From NCBI RefSeq assembly GCF_025154015.1, contig NZ_JAOAMV010000002.1, positions 124,001-188,000 of the forward strand: a DNA stretch of 64,000 nucleotides, given 5' to 3'. The position numbers and the translations under genes were made by a program. Under the pieces are notes generated by a model. It was not told the origin of the DNA. It ran no database searches and worked only from the letters and a program-made list of their open reading frames with translations. This document shows, piece after piece, positions 37,159-47,480 of this stretch (its first letter is position 1; every line of letters starts with the position of its first letter). Source of the stretch: Tsuneonella litorea. Its GTDB lineage: Bacteria; Pseudomonadota; Alphaproteobacteria; Sphingomonadales; Sphingomonadaceae.

Positions 37159-38367
37159 ATGAGTGCGTACGAATCCGATCTGCTGCGCCTGCTCGACGAG
37201 CGGGGCTATGTCCACCAGATGACCGACGCGGCGGGTCTGGACGCCCTCGCCGCGCGCCAGATCGTGCCCGGCTATATCGGGTTCGATGCCACGGCCCCAT
37301 CGCTTCACGTGGGCAGCCTGGTCCAGATCATGATGCTCCGCCGCCTTCAGCAGGCGGGCCACAAGCCGATCGTCGTGATGGGCGGCGGTACGACCAAGGT
37401 CGGCGACCCCTCCGGCAAGGACGAATCGCGCAAGCTTCTCACTCCCGAGATGATCCGCGACAACATCGCCTCGATCCGCCCCGTATTCGAGAACCTCCTG
37501 CGGTTCGACGACAGCGAGACAGGCGCAATCATGGTCGACAACGACGAGTGGCTGAGCGCGCTCGGCTACGTCGAACTCCTGCGCGATGTCGGCCCACACT
37601 TCACGATCAACCGCATGCTCACCTTCGATTCGGTGAAGCTGCGGCTCGAGCGCGAGCAACCGCTGACGTTCCTCGAATTCAATTACATGATCCTGCAGGC
37701 GTACGATTTCCTCGAACTCGCCCGCCGCTACGAATGCCGCCTGCAGATGGGCGGCAGCGATCAGTGGGGCAATATCGTCAACGGCATGGAACTCGCCCGC
37801 CGGATGGAAGGGCGCGAACTGTTCGGTGTGACCACGCCGCTGCTGACGACCGCGGACGGAGCCAAAATGGGCAAGACGGCCGCGGGCGCGGTGTGGCTCA
37901 ACGAGGACCAGCTGCCGAGCTACGATTTCTGGCAATACTGGCGCAACGTCGACGATCGCGACGTCGGCCGGTTCCTGCGCCTGTTCACCGACCTGCCACT
38001 GGACGAGATTGCAAGGCTCGAGGCACTGGGTGGCGCGGAGATCAACGCGGCCAAGGTCGTGCTGGCGAATGAAGTCACAAGCCTTGTCCGGGGAGACGAG
38101 GCCGCGCGGTCGGCCGAGAGCACGGCCGCAACGACGTTCGCGGGCGGCGGCGCCGGCGAGGACCTTCCCACGATCGACCTTGCCCCGGGGATGACGTTCG
38201 TCGCGGCGCTGACCGCGATCGGCTTTGCCGCGTCGAATGCAGAGGCGAAGCGCAAGATCGCGGAGGGCGCGGTCAAGCTCGACGGCGAAACCGTGAGCGA
38301 CCCTACGCTGCCGGCCCGGCCGGGGCGATTGAGCCTGGGGAAGAAACGGCACGGAATCCTCACTTAG
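37159..38367 (+). CDS. tyrS: Tyrosyl-tRNA synthetase
   Basis: A 402-residue class I synthetase that charges tRNA-Tyr. The HIGH-like motif is HVGSL near residue 51, the KMSKS-like loop reads KMGKT, and the anticodon-binding region ends in an S4 RNA-binding domain (about 340-400). The tyrosine-binding Gly/Asp pattern ([10 protein letters not shown]) is present. Length is close to E. coli TyrS (424). A single-domain PilZ gene follows 80 bp downstream. Confidence 0.97.
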   Translation: MSAYESDLLRLLDERGYVHQMTDAAGLDALAARQIVPGYIGFDATAPSLHVGSLVQIMMLRRLQQAGHKPIVVMGGGTTKVGDPSGKDESRKLLTPEMIRDNIASIRPVFENLLRFDDSETGAIMVDNDEWLSALGYVELLRDVGPHFTINRMLTFDSVKLRLEREQPLTFLEFNYMILQAYDFLELARRYECRLQMGGSDQWGNIVNGMELARRMEGRELFGVTTPLLTTADGAKMGKTAAGAVWLNEDQLPSYDFWQYWRNVDDRDVGRFLRLFTDLPLDEIARLEALGGAEINAAKVVLANEVTSLVRGDEAARSAESTAATTFAGGGAGEDLPTIDLAPGMTFVAALTAIGFAASNAEAKRKIAEGAVKLDGETVSDPTLPARPGRLSLGKKRHGILT

Positions 38368-38447
38368 GTCCGCTCGCTTTAACCCAATATCAGCGATTAT
38401 CGGTCATCACGGCGCCTATCCACACGCAAAGGGAGGGTCGTGGTCCA

Positions 38448-38786
38448 GTGTCTGTCGGAGCTCAGCTTTCGGTAACCGATCTGCGCCGCGCCGCGCGGCA
38501 CCCGGTCGATTACCCGGTCATTGCCGAGCACCAGGTGCACGGCGACCTCAAGCTGCACGTCGCTAACCTCTCTGCGCACGGCTTCATGGTCGACAACGCG
38601 CAGGGCCTCCAGCGCGGTGACCGGGTGATCATCCGCCTGCCCGAGGTGGGACGGATCGAGGCCTATGTCATCTGGACCCGCGACGAGCGTGCCGGCTTCC
38701 AGTTCGAGCGGATTATCCGGCTCGACAATTTCGTCCGCGTGATCGAAGCGTTGCAGCCGAACCCGCGGTTGCGCCGGGCGCGCTGA
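38448..38786 (+). CDS. Single-domain PilZ protein
   Basis: A 112-residue PilZ domain protein. The binding motifs are RAARH preceded by Arg (RxxxR as RRAAR, residues 13-17) and NLSAHG. I used the GTG at 38448, after GGGAGGG; no ATG fits. It stands alone between tyrS and an MFS gene. A near DnaA-box sequence in its leader is probably chance. Confidence 0.87.
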   Translation: MSVGAQLSVTDLRRAARHPVDYPVIAEHQVHGDLKLHVANLSAHGFMVDNAQGLQRGDRVIIRLPEVGRIEAYVIWTRDERAGFQFERIIRLDNFVRVIEALQPNPRLRRAR

Positions 38787-38866
38787 ACCAGGGTCCGCTT
38801 ACCGGGCCAACTTTTCGTTAGCGGTCAAGGCGCAGCACTTGCTTGGCAATCGCCGGGCCGCCTGTC

Positions 38867-40156
38867 ATGGCGCGCCCTGTGAACGCGCATCCCCATCCGA
38901 TCCGGATTGCCAACTTCCGGGCCTATTTCCTGTCCCGACTGCTGGGGACGATCGCAGTCAGTGCCCAGGCAATCATCATCGGGTGGCAAGTCTATGCCCT
39001 CGCCCGGCAGACAATGGACATCAAGGAAGCGGCGTTCCTGCTGGGCATGATCGGGCTCGTCCAGTTCGTGCCACTGTTCCTGCTTACCCCGGTCGTCGGC
39101 CTTGTCGCCGACACTTTCGACCGGCGCTGGATCGCACGCTGGACCACGCTCCTGTTGACGCTCAATGCCGCCGGGCTGGGCTACCTCACGTGGAGCGGCC
39201 AGCTGACCTTGCCGTTCCTGTTCGTCGCGGCGATGTTCGTCGGCATCGCGCGAGCCTTTTCGGGGCCGGCCTACTCGGCGCTCGCTCCCAACCTGGTTCC
39301 CAGAGAAGTGCTGCCCACGGCCATCGCCGTCAGTTCGATGGCATGGCAGGTCGGCATGATCGCGGGGCCAAGCGTCGGCGGCGTGCTCTACGCGATCCAT
39401 CCCGATGTCGCCTACGTTGCCATATCGGCCATGCTCGCGATTTCGCTGTTGCTGATATTCCTGATTTCGCCGGTGCCGCAGCCGCCGGTGCAGAAGGACA
39501 GGCGGCCGATCCACCGGGTGATCGACGGTTTCCGGTACGTGCGGGACAACCGGCTGGTGCTGGCGGCGATTACCCTCGACCTGTTCGTCGTGCTCCTCGC
39601 CGGTGCGACCGCGCTTCTGCCGGTTTTCGCGCGCGACATTCTCCACGTCGGCGCGGACGGTTTCGGACTGCTTGCGGCGGGCATGGGGATCGGCGCCACG
39701 TCGGCTTCGATCTGGTTCTCGATCTACCCGATGAAGACCGAGGTCGGGCTCAAGATGATCGGCGCGGTGATTGTCTTCGCGCTGGCAATTTTGACGTTTG
39801 GCCTTTCGACGCATTTCTGGCTCAGCCTTGTCGCGCTGATCGTCGCGGGGGCCGCCGACATGGTTTCGGTCTACGTCCGCCAGTCGCTGATCCAGCTTCA
39901 CACGCCCGACGAGATGCGCGGCCGCGTCGGGGCCGTTTCCGCGCTCACCATTTCCGCGTCGAACGAGCTTGGCGAAACCGAATCCGGCCTACTGGCCTCG
40001 GTGATCGGTCCGGTCGGAGCGGTCGTGTTCGGCGGTGTCGCGGCGATCGCCATCACGCTGGCCTGGGTACGGATCTTCCCGGAACTCAGGCTTGCCAAGA
40101 CCTTTGATCCGAAGGCACCATCGAGAAAAGACCAACCTCAGGAGGCGACCCCATGA
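38867..40156 (+). CDS. MFS exporter, EntS-like
   Basis: A 429-residue MFS transporter with 12 helices, similar in layout to the EntS/MdfA-like group ([40 protein letters not shown]). These export siderophores or drugs in other bacteria; the substrate here is unknown. The ATG at 38867 suits the family start. Its stop overlaps the cysK start, so the two are probably co-transcribed. Confidence 0.88.
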   Translation: MARPVNAHPHPIRIANFRAYFLSRLLGTIAVSAQAIIIGWQVYALARQTMDIKEAAFLLGMIGLVQFVPLFLLTPVVGLVADTFDRRWIARWTTLLLTLNAAGLGYLTWSGQLTLPFLFVAAMFVGIARAFSGPAYSALAPNLVPREVLPTAIAVSSMAWQVGMIAGPSVGGVLYAIHPDVAYVAISAMLAISLLLIFLISPVPQPPVQKDRRPIHRVIDGFRYVRDNRLVLAAITLDLFVVLLAGATALLPVFARDILHVGADGFGLLAAGMGIGATSASIWFSIYPMKTEVGLKMIGAVIVFALAILTFGLSTHFWLSLVALIVAGAADMVSVYVRQSLIQLHTPDEMRGRVGAVSALTISASNELGETESGLLASVIGPVGAVVFGGVAAIAITLAWVRIFPELRLAKTFDPKAPSRKDQPQEATP

Positions 40157-41073
40157 AAGCCGACAGCGTCCTTGCCACCATCGGCAACACCCCGCACATC
40201 CGCCTGTCGCGAATGTTCCCCGACCACGAGGTCTGGGTGAAGAGCGAACGCACCAACCCGGGCGGTTCGATCAAGGACCGCATCGCGCTCGCCATGGTCG
40301 AGGACGCAGAGAAATCCGGTGCCCTGAAACCGGGCGGCACGATCATCGAACCGACCAGCGGCAACACCGGGATCGGCCTGGCGATGGTGGCCGCGGTCAA
40401 AGGTTACCGGCTGGTCCTCGTCATGCCCGAGAGCATGAGCCTCGAACGGCGGCGGCTCATGCTCGCCTATGGCGCTACGTTCGACCTCACGCCGAAGGAA
40501 AAGGGCATGAAGGGCGCACTCGAGCGCGCCGGCGAACTGGTGGAATCGACCCCCGGAGCCTGGATGCCGCAGCAGTTCGAAAATCCGGCGAACGTGGCGG
40601 TCCACGCAAGGACGACAGCGCGCGAAATAATCGTCGATTTCTCCGATGCGCCGGTCGACGTGCTGATCACCGGGGTCGGAACAGGCGGCCACCTCACTGG
40701 CTGTGCAGAAGTGCTGAAGGCCGAATGGCCGGCCATGAAAGCCTACGCAGTCGAGCCGGCGCTTTCACCGGTCATCTCGGGCGGGCAACCGGGGCCGCAC
40801 CCGATCCAGGGGATCGGCGCCGGCTTCATCCCGGGCAACCTCCACACGCGGGCGATCGACGGGGCGATCCAGGTCGATGCCGATGCCGCCAAGGACATGG
40901 CGCGGCGCTGCGCGGCCGAAGAAGGCCTGCTGGTCGGGATTTCCAGCGGAGCGACGCTCGCGGCGATCGCGAAGAAGCTTCCCGACCTGGCGGCGGGCTC
41001 GCGCGTTTTGGGCTTCAACTACGATACCGGCGAACGATATCTGTCGGTCCCCGATTTCCTGCCGGAGGCGTGA
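40153..41073 (+). CDS. cysK: Cysteine synthase A (O-acetylserine sulfhydrylase)
   Basis: A 306-residue PLP enzyme forming cysteine from O-acetylserine and sulfide. It shows the PLP lysine in [11 protein letters not shown], the [12 protein letters not shown] loop, and [14 protein letters not shown] for phosphate binding. Length is usual. A strong AGGAGG site sits before the ATG inside the end of the MFS gene. A dienelactone hydrolase gene follows after two bases. Confidence 0.95.
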   Translation: MKADSVLATIGNTPHIRLSRMFPDHEVWVKSERTNPGGSIKDRIALAMVEDAEKSGALKPGGTIIEPTSGNTGIGLAMVAAVKGYRLVLVMPESMSLERRRLMLAYGATFDLTPKEKGMKGALERAGELVESTPGAWMPQQFENPANVAVHARTTAREIIVDFSDAPVDVLITGVGTGGHLTGCAEVLKAEWPAMKAYAVEPALSPVISGGQPGPHPIQGIGAGFIPGNLHTRAIDGAIQVDADAAKDMARRCAAEEGLLVGISSGATLAAIAKKLPDLAAGSRVLGFNYDTGERYLSVPDFLPEA

Positions 41074-41075
41074 CG

Positions 41076-41765
41076 TTGGAACCGGTCGCGTACCGCGACG
41101 GGCCGGTCGACCTAAGCGGGATGCTCTACAGGCCGGTCGGCAAGCCCCGGGCGGCGGTCGCCGTCTTTCCGACGATCCTGAACCCGACGCCGGCAGTGGA
41201 AGCCAAGGCAAGGGCGCTGGCCGAGGCTGGCTATGTCGCCCTGATCGCCGACTTCTACGGCCAAAGCCCGGCCGATTTTCCCGCGGCGGTTGCGCTGTCG
41301 ACCGATCTGCGGGCCGATCCCGCGCGCTATCGCAAGCGCCTGGCGGCAGCCCTCGACGCGTTGTCCCGGGCGGCGCCGGGCTTGCGCCAGGCGGCGATCG
41401 GGTTCTGCATGGGCGGCCAGGCAGTGGTTGAGCTGGCCCGCGAGGGCGCAGACCTGGTCGCCGTCGCAAGTTTCCATGGCCTGCTCGACACGGGCGCGCC
41501 GGCCGAACCGGGGACGGTCAAGGCGCGCATCCTGGTATGTCATGGGGACGCCGATCCGCTGGTCCCGAGGGAACAGGTCGTCGCCTTCTGGGAAGAAATG
41601 GACCGGGCGGGCGCGAACTGGCATTTTCACGCCTACAGCGGCGTGGTCCATGGGTTCACCAATCCGAACCGCCCGCCGGCGGGCGGCCCGGTCGCCTACG
41701 ACGCCAGCGCGGATCGCCAGAGCTGGGCGGCCATGCTCTCGCTGTTCGACGAAGTATTCGGCTAG
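41076..41765 (+). CDS. Dienelactone hydrolase family protein
   Basis: A 229-residue alpha/beta hydrolase of the dienelactone hydrolase family. The nucleophile is a Cys in GFCMGG, with Asp in HGDADPLV and His in GVVHGF. The native substrate is not clear; family members open lactones or hydrolyse esters. The start is a TTG two bases after the cysK stop, with GGAG about eight bases before it. Its last codon shares a CTAG with the convergent DUF1330 gene. Confidence 0.88.
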   Translation: MEPVAYRDGPVDLSGMLYRPVGKPRAAVAVFPTILNPTPAVEAKARALAEAGYVALIADFYGQSPADFPAAVALSTDLRADPARYRKRLAAALDALSRAAPGLRQAAIGFCMGGQAVVELAREGADLVAVASFHGLLDTGAPAEPGTVKARILVCHGDADPLVPREQVVAFWEEMDRAGANWHFHAYSGVVHGFTNPNRPPAGGPVAYDASADRQSWAAMLSLFDEVFG

Positions 41766-42190
41766 AAGCCGTCCCCCGCGTCCCGGGGCGCGAACCGGAC
41801 GAGGCGGCTGTCCGCCAGGGCAGCCGTGCGATTCACGACGGCCTGCTGGTAGGCCGGGTCCATGATCATCTCGAAGAATGCGGCGGCGTTCGGATAGGCG
41901 GCGATGAACCCGTCGTCCCACGTCATCGCGTCCGGCCCTGTCACGACCGTTTCGAACACCCCTCTCCACACAAGGGTTCCGCCTACCCGGCGAAAGATCG
42001 GCCCGCTCGTGCGCCCGTACTCCTCGTAGGCGCGGCGCCCGCTCCAGCCCTTTTGCGCATTGGGATGGCCATCGGGATATTCGGCTTCGTCGCGGTAGCG
42101 CAGGAGATTGAGCATGTGGATGGGCGTGTCGCGGGGCAGCGACTTGAAAACGTCGAAATTCGCCCGACTGGGATCGATATACGCCGTCAT
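41762..42190 (-). CDS. DUF1330 family protein
   Basis: A 142-residue small protein of the DUF1330 group (dimeric alpha-beta barrel). It contains PIHMLNLLRYRD, YEEYGRTSGPIF and WDDGFIAAYPNAAAFFEM. Function unknown; the fold is used in monooxygenases and stress proteins. I used the ATG at 42190. It converges with the dienelactone hydrolase gene; the stops overlap. Confidence 0.87.
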   Translation of the reverse strand: MTAYIDPSRANFDVFKSLPRDTPIHMLNLLRYRDEAEYPDGHPNAQKGWSGRRAYEEYGRTSGPIFRRVGGTLVWRGVFETVVTGPDAMTWDDGFIAAYPNAAAFFEMIMDPAYQQAVVNRTAALADSRLVRFAPRDAGDGF

Positions 42191-42275
42191 CGGCAATACC
42201 GCCTGCTACACACGGCGCGTCTGATGGCCATCGCGACAGAACCGTTCGGTGCGACGGGCGTGACCGGAGCAGTCC

Positions 42276-43901
42276 TCATTCGGCCCCCTCAAGCCTGTAT
42301 TCGCGGAACTGCTCGCGCAGGTCCTTCTTGCTGATCTTGCCCGTCCCGGTGTGAGGAATCTCGTCGACGAACTCGACCGCGTCGGGCAGCCACCACTTGG
42401 CGACCTTGTCCTTCAGGTGGGCGAGCACCTCTTCGCCGCTCACGGTCGAGCCCTGCTTGGCCACGCACACCAGGATTGGCCGTTCGTCCCATCTGGGATG
42501 GGGTATGCCAATGGCCGCCGCCTCGGCAATCGCCGGATGGCCGACCGCGGCGTTTTCGAGCACGACCGAGCTGATCCATTCGCCGCCCGACTTGATCACG
42601 TCCTTTGTCCGGTCGGTCAGTTGCAGGGTGCCATCGGGATGGATCACCGCGACATCGCCGGTATCGAACCACTGGTCGGCATCGACGGCATCGCCCTCGC
42701 CCTTGAAGTACCGCTTGATCACCCATGGTCCGCGAACCTGCAGCGCGCCCGATGTTTCGCCATCGCGCGGCAGGACCTTCGTCGGATCGTCAAGATCGAC
42801 GCAACGCAGTTCCACGCCGAAGGCCGGACGCCCCTGCTTCATCACCAGCGCGACCTGATCGTCGAAGGTCATCTCCTCCCACCCCGCAGGCGGCGAGCCG
42901 GTGGTGCCGATCGGGCTCGTCTCGGTCATGCCCCACGCGTGCGCCACACTGACGCCGTTCTTCATCAACCGCTCGATCATGAACTTCGGCGCGGCCGATC
43001 CGCCGATGATCGCGCGACGCAGCTTGCCCACGTCGCGAACGTCCTTGCCGACCGAATCGAGGTAGTTGAACATCGCGAGCCAGACGGTCGGCACCCCGGC
43101 CGAATGGGTCACGCCCTCGCGGTCCATCAGACCGCAGAGGATCTCGGGATCATTGACCTGGGAATAGACGAACTTGATCCCCGGGATCGTGCCAGCCCAC
43201 GGCAGACCCCAGCTCGCTGCGTGGAACATGGGCACGACCGGCAGGACGACCGCACGCGAATCGGCATCGAACAGGTTCGGTTGCACGCCGGTCATCGCGT
43301 GCAGCATCGTCGAGCGGTGCTCGTAGAGGACGCCCTTGGGATTGCCGGTGGTTCCGCTGGTGTAGCACAGCATGCAGGGATCGCGCTCGCCGACGGGTTC
43401 CCACTGGGTATCGCCGTCGTGTGCGCCGATCCAGTCCTCGAAGGCGGGCGCGTGTTCCCCCGAATCGAAGCACACGTATGTTTCCACGCAGGGCCATTTC
43501 TCCCGCATCCGGTCGACGATCGGCTGGAAGGCGGAATCGTAGAGAAGCACCCGGTCCTCGGCGTGGGTGACGATGTATTCGAGCTGGTCGTCGAACAATC
43601 GCGGGTTGATCGTGTGGAGCACCCCGCCCGCGCCCACCGCCCCGTACCAGCTTACGAGGTGCCGGCTGTGGTTCATCGCAAGCGTCGCCACCCGGTCGCC
43701 CTTGCGCACGCCGGCGGCGCGCAGGGCTTGGGTCATCCGCAGCGCATCGCGGCGGACGCCGGCCCAGTCGGTCCGCGTCTCGCTGCCGTCGGCCCAGTGG
43801 GTAACGTGTTCGCGCGCGCCATATTCCCGCGCGGCGTGATCGATCAGGTGCGTGACCACCAGATCCCAATCCTGCATCGCCCCAAGCGCCGAAAACGCCA
43901 T
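42276..43901 (-). CDS. Acyl-CoA ligase (AMP-binding, long/medium chain)
   Basis: A 541-residue adenylate-forming ligase that activates fatty or similar acids with CoA. It has the YTSGTTGNPKG motif, the adenylate-binding HAWGMTETSPIG, the hinge LTDRTKDVIKSGGEWIS, and the catalytic lysine in TGKISKK near the end. Length fits family members. It is 43 bp downstream of dnaE in the leftward run. Supply of acyl-CoA to PHA or beta-oxidation is possible but not shown. Confidence 0.92.
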   Translation of the reverse strand: MAFSALGAMQDWDLVVTHLIDHAAREYGAREHVTHWADGSETRTDWAGVRRDALRMTQALRAAGVRKGDRVATLAMNHSRHLVSWYGAVGAGGVLHTINPRLFDDQLEYIVTHAEDRVLLYDSAFQPIVDRMREKWPCVETYVCFDSGEHAPAFEDWIGAHDGDTQWEPVGERDPCMLCYTSGTTGNPKGVLYEHRSTMLHAMTGVQPNLFDADSRAVVLPVVPMFHAASWGLPWAGTIPGIKFVYSQVNDPEILCGLMDREGVTHSAGVPTVWLAMFNYLDSVGKDVRDVGKLRRAIIGGSAAPKFMIERLMKNGVSVAHAWGMTETSPIGTTGSPPAGWEEMTFDDQVALVMKQGRPAFGVELRCVDLDDPTKVLPRDGETSGALQVRGPWVIKRYFKGEGDAVDADQWFDTGDVAVIHPDGTLQLTDRTKDVIKSGGEWISSVVLENAAVGHPAIAEAAAIGIPHPRWDERPILVCVAKQGSTVSGEEVLAHLKDKVAKWWLPDAVEFVDEIPHTGTGKISKKDLREQFREYRLEGAE

Positions 43902-43944
43902 CGATCTCTCCTCCTACTAGCCCGTCTCCGGGCGGAGGCCGGGA

Positions 43945-46900
43945 TCAGGCGACCAGTCGCAGGCTGGGGCCGCGCTGGGTTGTGAGCTGCACATTGGCAA
44001 GTCCCTCGACGCTTGCCAAGCGTTCGGCGAGTTCACCGTCGAGCTGGTAACTCCACCCGAGCCGCACGACCGGTTCGCCGGGGCCGCCGGTTCGCAATCG
44101 CACGCGAACCTCGCCGCGGCCGTCCGGGCCGGGGACGAGCTGGGACCGGAGCGCCTCGATCGCTTCCGGCTGATCGACATCGAGGGTCAGCACCATCCGG
44201 GCCGCCGCCTTCACGTCCCGCAGCGGCCGCGCGCCGCGCACGGTCACGCGCGGTGGCTCGTCGGGACTCGGGCTGTCGAGTTCGACGTTGAGCAGCACGC
44301 AGGTGCCTTCATCCGCCCACTTGACGAAGCTGGCGACCAGCGATTCCTCGAAGCAGGCGGCGGAAAACTGTCCCGAACTGTCCGAGAAATCCGCCCGCAC
44401 GAAGTCCTTGCCCTTGCGCGTGCGACCCTTGTTCACCTTTTCGACCATGGCAGCCATGACCGCGGGCGCCCGGCCCCCGCTCGGCGCACCTGATTCCATC
44501 AACGAGGCAAAACTGCGCGCGCCGTTCGCCGAGGCGATCGCCCGATACTGCTCGACCGGGTGAGCGGAAAAGTAGAAGCCGAAGTTCTCGCGCTCCTTCG
44601 CCATCCGTTCCGCGCGCGGCCATTCCTCGACATCCCTGAGCCGCAGGGCGGTATCCGGCTGGCTTTCACCGCCGAAAAGCGCCGCCTGACCGCTCTCCCG
44701 CTCGCGGTTGGCCGCTTCGCTGACCGCTAGCAGCAGGTCGGCGTTGGCGAACAGCTTGGCCCGGTTGGGCTCGAGCCGGTCGAGCGCGCCCGCCGCGATG
44801 AGGCCCTCGAGCTGGCGCGAGTTCATCGATCCCTTCGGCATTCGCCCGAACAGGTCCTCGAGCGATTCGAACCAGCCATGCGCCTCGCGCTCCTCGACCA
44901 GCGCCTCCATTGCCTTCTCGCCGACGTTCTTGATGCCGGCGAGCGCGTACCGCACCGCGTAGCCTTCATCGGTGCGTTCGACCGTGAATTCCGCTTCGGA
45001 CCGGTTCACGTCAGGCGGTGCGATCTCGATTCCCGCGCGCCGCGCATCGTCGACGAACACCGCCAGTTTTTCCGACTGGTGCATGTCGAAGCACATCGAC
45101 GCGGCGTAGAACTCTTCCGGGTAATGCGCCTTGAGCCAGCCCGTCTGGTACGCCAGCAACGCATAGGCGGCGGCGTGCGACTTGTTGAAGCCGTAGCCCG
45201 CGAACTTGTCGATCAAGTCGAACAGTTCATTCGCGCGCTTGGGCGGAATCTGCGAAACCTTCGCGCATCCGTCCACGAAACGCTGGCGCTGGGCGTCCAT
45301 CTCGGCCTGGACCTTCTTGCCCATCGCCCGGCGGAGCAGGTCGGCATCGCCGAGCGAATAGCCCGCCAGGATCTGAGCGGCCTGCATGACCTGTTCCTGG
45401 TAGACGAAGATGCCGTAGGTCTCGGCGAGGATGCCCTCGAGCTTGGGGTGCGGATATTCGATCGGCACCTCGCCCGCCTTGCGCTTGCCGAATAGCGGGA
45501 TGTTGTCCATCGGCCCCGGCCGGTAGAGCGATACGAGCGCGATGATATCGCCGAAATTGGTCGGCTTCACCGCCGTCAGCGTGCGCCGCATCCCTTCCGA
45601 TTCGAGCTGGAATACGCCGACCGTGTTGCCGCTCTTCATCAACTCGTAGACTTGCGGGTCGTCGAGCGGGAGCGTGCCGAGGTCGATCGTCACGCCGCGC
45701 TTCGCGAGCAGTTCGACCGCCTTCTGCAGCACTGACAGCGTCTTGAGGCCAAGGAAGTCGAACTTGACCAGCCCCGCACTCTCGACGTGCTTCATGTCGA
45801 ACTGCGTCACGGGCATATCGGACCGTGGATCGCGGTATAGCGGGACGAGCTTCGCCAGCGGCCGATCGCCGATGACAACGCCCGCGGCGTGGGTCGAGCT
45901 GTTGCGCGGATACCCCTCGAGCTGCATCGCGAGGTCGATCAGCCGCCGCACATCGTCGTCGTTGTCGTACTCGCGCTTGAATTCCGACACGCCGTTCAGC
46001 GTGCGCGGCAGCGTCCAGGGATCGGTCGGGTGATTGGGCACCATCTTGCACAAGCGGTCGACATGACCGTAGCTCATCTGCAGGATACGCCCGGCGTCGC
46101 GCAGCACCGCGCGCGCCTTGAGCTTGCCGAAGGTGATGATCTGCGCGACGTGGTCGTTGCCGTATTTCGCCTGGACGTAGCGGATCACCTCGCCGCGGCG
46201 CGTTTCGCAGAAGTCGATGTCGAAGTCGGGCATCGACACGCGCTCGGGGTTGAGGAACCGCTCGAACAGCAGGCCGAGCTTGATCGGGTCGAGATCGGTG
46301 ATCGTCAGCGCCCAGGCGACGAGGCTGCCGGCGCCCGATCCGCGGCCCGGCCCCACCGGTATCCCGTTGTCCTTGGCCCACTTGATGAAGTCGGCAACGA
46401 TCAGGAAGTAGCCCGGAAAGCCCATCTGGTTGATGATGTCGATCTCGAACTCGAGCCGGTCGGTGTAGACCTTGTGCTCGTCATCGGAGAGCTCCCCGTA
46501 TTTCTCGAGCCGCGCGGCGAGACCCCGGCGTGAATCCTCCGCCAGCATACGCGCCTCGCCCTCCAGGTCCCCCGCCAGGCTCGGCAGGATCGGATCGCGC
46601 CTGGGTGGCGCGAACGCGCATCGCTGCGCCACGACGAGCGTGTTCGCGGTGGCCTCGGGAAGGTCGGCGAACAGTTCCTCCATCATCGGGGCCGACTTGA
46701 CGAAGGCCTCCGGGTTCGAACGCGGACGCTCGGCGGCATCGATGTGGGTGGAATTCGCGATGCACAGCATGGCATCGTGCGCCGGATGGAAATGCGGGTC
46801 GGCGAAGTTCGCCGGATTGGTCGCGACGAGCGGCAGGTCGCGCGCGTATGCAAGATCGATCAGCGCATCCTCCGCCGCATCGCACACCGCGCTGCTGCGA

Positions 46901-47415
46901 CGGGCAAGCTCGATGTAGAAGCGGCCCGGGAACAGGTTCTGTAGCCGGTCGCACAGCGCTTCGGCATCATCGGTCCGCTCGGCAGCCAGCAGCCGGGTCA
47001 GCGCGCCCTCGCCCGCCCCGCTCAGTGCAATGAGGCCGTCCGTATGTCCGCAGAGATCGTCGGGGGCGACGTGCGCGGGAAGTTCCAGCGGGCGCGCCAG
47101 GTGCGCCCGGCTTACGAGATGGCAAAGGTTGTCATAACCCGCCTCGTCCTGCGCAAAGAGGGGCAGGTAGTCGATCGTCGCGCCGGCGGCGTCGCGCGAA
47201 ACGCCAAGCAGCGTGCCGATGATCGGCTGAACCCCCAGGTCGAAGCACGCCTTGGCGAACGCGACCACGCCGTAAAGGCCGTTGCGGTCGCAGATCGCGA
47301 TCGCCGGAAAGCCACGGTCCTTGGCAAGCCGCGCAATGGCTTTCGGATCGATCGCCCCTTCGAGCATCGAGTAGCTCGACATGACGCGCAAGGGGACGAA
47401 CGGGGCGTAGGCCAT
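43945..47415 (-). CDS. dnaE: DNA polymerase III alpha subunit
   Basis: An 1156-residue replicative polymerase. The N-terminal PHP domain (1-270) is degenerate: the usual LRVHSDYS and DHG/DFT metal ligands read LRVMSSYS and CDRNG. The palm carries PDFDIDFC with the catalytic Asp pair; fingers, helix-hairpin-helix (KNVGEKAMEALVE) and OB-fold regions follow. The ATG at 47415 is the first conserved start. A DnaA-box-like site lies 53 bases upstream. The long frame further upstream is part of gpx. Confidence 0.97.
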   Translation of the reverse strand: MAYAPFVPLRVMSSYSMLEGAIDPKAIARLAKDRGFPAIAICDRNGLYGVVAFAKACFDLGVQPIIGTLLGVSRDAAGATIDYLPLFAQDEAGYDNLCHLVSRAHLARPLELPAHVAPDDLCGHTDGLIALSGAGEGALTRLLAAERTDDAEALCDRLQNLFPGRFYIELARRSSAVCDAAEDALIDLAYARDLPLVATNPANFADPHFHPAHDAMLCIANSTHIDAAERPRSNPEAFVKSAPMMEELFADLPEATANTLVVAQRCAFAPPRRDPILPSLAGDLEGEARMLAEDSRRGLAARLEKYGELSDDEHKVYTDRLEFEIDIINQMGFPGYFLIVADFIKWAKDNGIPVGPGRGSGAGSLVAWALTITDLDPIKLGLLFERFLNPERVSMPDFDIDFCETRRGEVIRYVQAKYGNDHVAQIITFGKLKARAVLRDAGRILQMSYGHVDRLCKMVPNHPTDPWTLPRTLNGVSEFKREYDNDDDVRRLIDLAMQLEGYPRNSSTHAAGVVIGDRPLAKLVPLYRDPRSDMPVTQFDMKHVESAGLVKFDFLGLKTLSVLQKAVELLAKRGVTIDLGTLPLDDPQVYELMKSGNTVGVFQLESEGMRRTLTAVKPTNFGDIIALVSLYRPGPMDNIPLFGKRKAGEVPIEYPHPKLEGILAETYGIFVYQEQVMQAAQILAGYSLGDADLLRRAMGKKVQAEMDAQRQRFVDGCAKVSQIPPKRANELFDLIDKFAGYGFNKSHAAAYALLAYQTGWLKAHYPEEFYAASMCFDMHQSEKLAVFVDDARRAGIEIAPPDVNRSEAEFTVERTDEGYAVRYALAGIKNVGEKAMEALVEEREAHGWFESLEDLFGRMPKGSMNSRQLEGLIAAGALDRLEPNRAKLFANADLLLAVSEAANRERESGQAALFGGESQPDTALRLRDVEEWPRAERMAKERENFGFYFSAHPVEQYRAIASANGARSFASLMESGAPSGGRAPAVMAAMVEKVNKGRTRKGKDFVRADFSDSSGQFSAACFEESLVASFVKWADEGTCVLLNVELDSPSPDEPPRVTVRGARPLRDVKAAARMVLTLDVDQPEAIEALRSQLVPGPDGRGEVRVRLRTGGPGEPVVRLGWSYQLDGELAERLASVEGLANVQLTTQRGPSLRLVA

Positions 47416-47440
47416 GCCCGAAGATGGTGGTTCCCCCCGC

Positions 47441-47476
47441 GATTCGTAAAGGCCTCGCGCGGGCGATTTGTCCACA
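47441..47476 (-). promoter_or_regulatory. DnaA-box-like site and GANTC upstream of dnaE
   Basis: TTGTCCACA (47468-47476) is one base from the DnaA consensus TTATCCACA. GATTC (47441-47445) is a GANTC methylation site. Both sit in the 65-bp gap between the end of gpx and the start of dnaE. The arrangement resembles that upstream of dnaN. Confidence 0.35.
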
Positions 47477-47480
47477 GCGG

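Noticed and set aside
38416-38424. CTATCCACA, a near DnaA box upstream of a PilZ gene
   Set aside because: One mismatch at a conserved T, no GANTC partner noted and no link to replication; likely chance.
42351-43985. Long open frame opposite the acyl-CoA ligase
   Set aside because: Typical antisense shadow in GC-rich coding DNA; the ligase has full catalytic motifs.
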